Positions 62,702 through 64,000 of a DNA stretch of 64,000 nucleotides are shown here, in pieces. The stretch spans positions 2,232,001-2,296,000 of the forward strand of contig JADJGJ010000001.1 of the NCBI GenBank assembly GCA_016708105.1, written 5' to 3'. This DNA comes from Crocinitomicaceae bacterium (GTDB lineage: Bacteria; Bacteroidota; Bacteroidia; Flavobacteriales_D; Crocinitomicaceae). The notes under the pieces were generated by a model. That model saw nothing but the letters and a program-made list of their open reading frames with translations. It did not search any database and was not told where the DNA came from. Every line of letters starts with the position of its first letter. Positions within the stretch are counted from its first letter, which is position 1. A program made the position numbers and the translations under genes.

Positions 62702-64000
62702 TTAAAACCTTCGTTTGCACGGAATTCTAATCTCAACCCGTGTGCCTTTTACATCACCATTTTCAATCAAATCAATATACCTGAAGCCACCATTGGCATG
62801 TTGCGTAGCATTTAATATTTCAAATCGCTTTTCAATTGCCTTGAGTGAGAACGATTCAAATTGATTTGTTTTGCGTGATTTAATTTCCTTTGCTTTTGTA
62901 CGACCAATGCCATTGTCTTCAACCGTACAAATTAATTCGTCATTCAAATGAAATGATATGATGATTTTTTTATCTCCTTTTTTATGCAGTAAACCATGAA
63001 TCAAGGCGTTCTCAATGAATGGCTGAATAAGCATAGGCGGTAATACAATATCAGATATTTCTGCGGTATTCAACTCATAAGTAAAATCATTTTTAAATCG
63101 TAATTTTTCAAGTGAGAGATATAATTCTAATAATTTAATTTCCTGATCAAAATCAATAAATTCTTTGTCAGAATAATTAAGCGTGCGTCTTACCAAATTA
63201 GAAAAAGTAGTGATATAAGTATAAGAATTTTCTACATCACCTTTCAAAACTAAATCTTGAATAGAATTCAGCGAATTGAAAATAAAATGCGGATTCATTT
63301 GCGACCGGATTGCCGTTAGTTTTGATGCGTACAACTCATTTTCCTGTTTTGTTTTTTTGCGCAGGGCATCTAACTGATAACGATAAACAAAATACACCAG
63401 TAAAATAAAAACTATCACTGCAGAAAGAATAAACCATGCCGTGGCATAGAATGGTGCAGCAATAGAAAATGGATAGGTTACCATATTGCCAAATTGATGA
63501 TTGAGCATTGGTTTTGCTTGAAACTCATAATCACCGGATGACAAGGCATTGAAGGTAATTTCATTCAGTTTATACGGTTGATTGATCCAGGTTGAATCAT
63601 ATCCAAGCAAGCGATATTGGTATTGTACATTGTTTTTATTTTTCAGGGTTGGGCAATGCAACACAAAACTTATCTTCCGTTGAGAAGATGAAAAATCACC
63701 TTTACTCTCCTTGTTAATTTTCTGATCATTCACCAAAATTTCGGTAATGCTAAGAGCTGGAATAATTGCATGCTCATTCCCGCGCAAAAGTGACATTCGC
63801 TGAAACCCATCTGCATTGCTTATCCACAAGGTGTCGTTTAGTACAACAAAATCAGTCACACGCTTCAGGTTTTGTCCTGTGCGGTTTTCAGTTAAATCCA
63901 AAAAATTTCCGTCCAAATCAAACTCCAGCATGCCTGATGAGGTGAGTGCATATATTTTTTCTCCTATTAGTTCAAAATGAAAAATGATCTGAGATACATT
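62702..64000 (-). CDS. propeller-LytS sensor histidine kinase, 5' part missing
   Basis: The frame stays open to base 64000, so the N-terminus is outside the window; the first ATG inside (63931) is not the true start. Visible parts: the end of a two-component propeller (ALTSSGMLEFDLDGNFLDL, LNDTLWISNADGFQRMSL), a triple-Tyr domain (FVLHCPTLKNKNNVQYQYRL, LSSGDYEFQAKPML), one membrane helix (AWFILSAVIVFILLVYFVYR), then a His_kinase domain with ALRSQMNPHFIFNSLNSIQ-like His box (RSQMNPHFIFNSLNSIQD) and an HATPase region (LPPMLIQPFIENALIHGL, CTVEDNGIGR). It senses an extracellular signal and acts on the LytTR regulator downstream. Confidence 0.92.
   Translation of the reverse strand, partial: NVSQIIFHFELIGEKIYALTSSGMLEFDLDGNFLDLTENRTGQNLKRVTDFVVLNDTLWISNADGFQRMSLLRGNEHAIIPALSITEILVNDQKINKESKGDFSSSQRKISFVLHCPTLKNKNNVQYQYRLLGYDSTWINQPYKLNEITFNALSSGDYEFQAKPMLNHQFGNMVTYPFSIAAPFYATAWFILSAVIVFILLVYFVYRYQLDALRKKTKQENELYASKLTAIRSQMNPHFIFNSLNSIQDLVLKGDVENSYTYITTFSNLVRRTLNYSDKEFIDFDQEIKLLELYLSLEKLRFKNDFTYELNTAEISDIVLPPMLIQPFIENALIHGLLHKKGDKKIIISFHLNDELICTVEDNGIGRTKAKEIKSRKTNQFESFSLKAIEKRFEILNATQHANGGFRYIDLIENGDVKGTRVEIRIPCKRRF

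Overview
The window is AT-rich bacterial chromosome that reads as Bacteroidota, most likely Flavobacteriales (Crocinitomicaceae or Flavobacteriaceae-like). Signs of this are type IX secretion (T9SS) C-terminal sorting domains, DUF5689 and TonB-dependent receptor outer-membrane genes, a fused E1 alpha/beta dehydrogenase, a fused DAHP synthase/chorismate mutase, LytTR/LytS regulation, few Shine-Dalgarno sites, and promoters of the Bacteroidota form TTTG-N19-TAnnTTTG (clear before a histidine kinase and before tRNA-His). No rRNA, complete insertion sequence or CRISPR array was seen.

Layout. 1-6.3 kb: two DUF5689 lipoproteins (one cut by the window edge), a TonB-dependent receptor, a secreted endonuclease/exonuclease/phosphatase protein and the C-terminal half of a split 5'-nucleotidase. 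6.35-17.6 kb: an accessory minus-strand array. It holds a 1000-residue unrecognised protein, a patatin-like phospholipase, and three secreted WG-repeat paralogues, two of which are preceded by orphan fragments of the phospholipase C-terminus. The layout resembles an effector gene followed by displaced effector-tail/immunity cassettes and is the best candidate here for an undescribed system. 17.6-18.5 kb is gene-poor with a 33-bp-period triple repeat. The metallophosphatase half of the 5'-nucleotidase follows at 18.5 kb, so the array probably sits between two genes that were once neighbours. 19.5-21.3 kb: a 14-bp minisatellite, a MOSC protein and a MntA/HepT toxin-antitoxin pair.

21.3-31 kb is mainly housekeeping: E1 dehydrogenase, an EreA/ChaN-like protein, a PspA/YbjN-like pair, a thioredoxin, an exonuclease/GIY-YIG protein and two aromatic-pathway genes. 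31-38.1 kb: a HisKA_2 sensor kinase converging on a tightly coupled four-gene operon (TolC-like/TIM-barrel fusion, HlyD-like adaptor, TackOD1 zinc protein with a degenerate GGDEF-like end, processive GT2). This looks like an exopolysaccharide synthesis and export machine. 38.2-46 kb: GT9, thioesterase, GT4, RsmE, DUF4159, lipoproteins and HemB. 46-49.5 kb: a large ABCG-type ABC protein and tRNA-His.

49.6-53 kb: membrane protein, SDR, CPBP-type protein and epimerase in one minus-strand run. 53.3-59.5 kb: a 21-bp GC-rich tandem array ending in a perfect 30-bp palindrome, then four tandem T9SS cargo genes that share duplicated 300-bp blocks. The right end has a secreted protein, a GNAT-like gene overlapping a 53-codon gene, and a LytTR regulator with its LytS-type propeller kinase, which runs off the edge. 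Two genes (36115-38145 and 38223-39197) appear to start at CTG. All functions are read from sequence motifs; no database search was possible.
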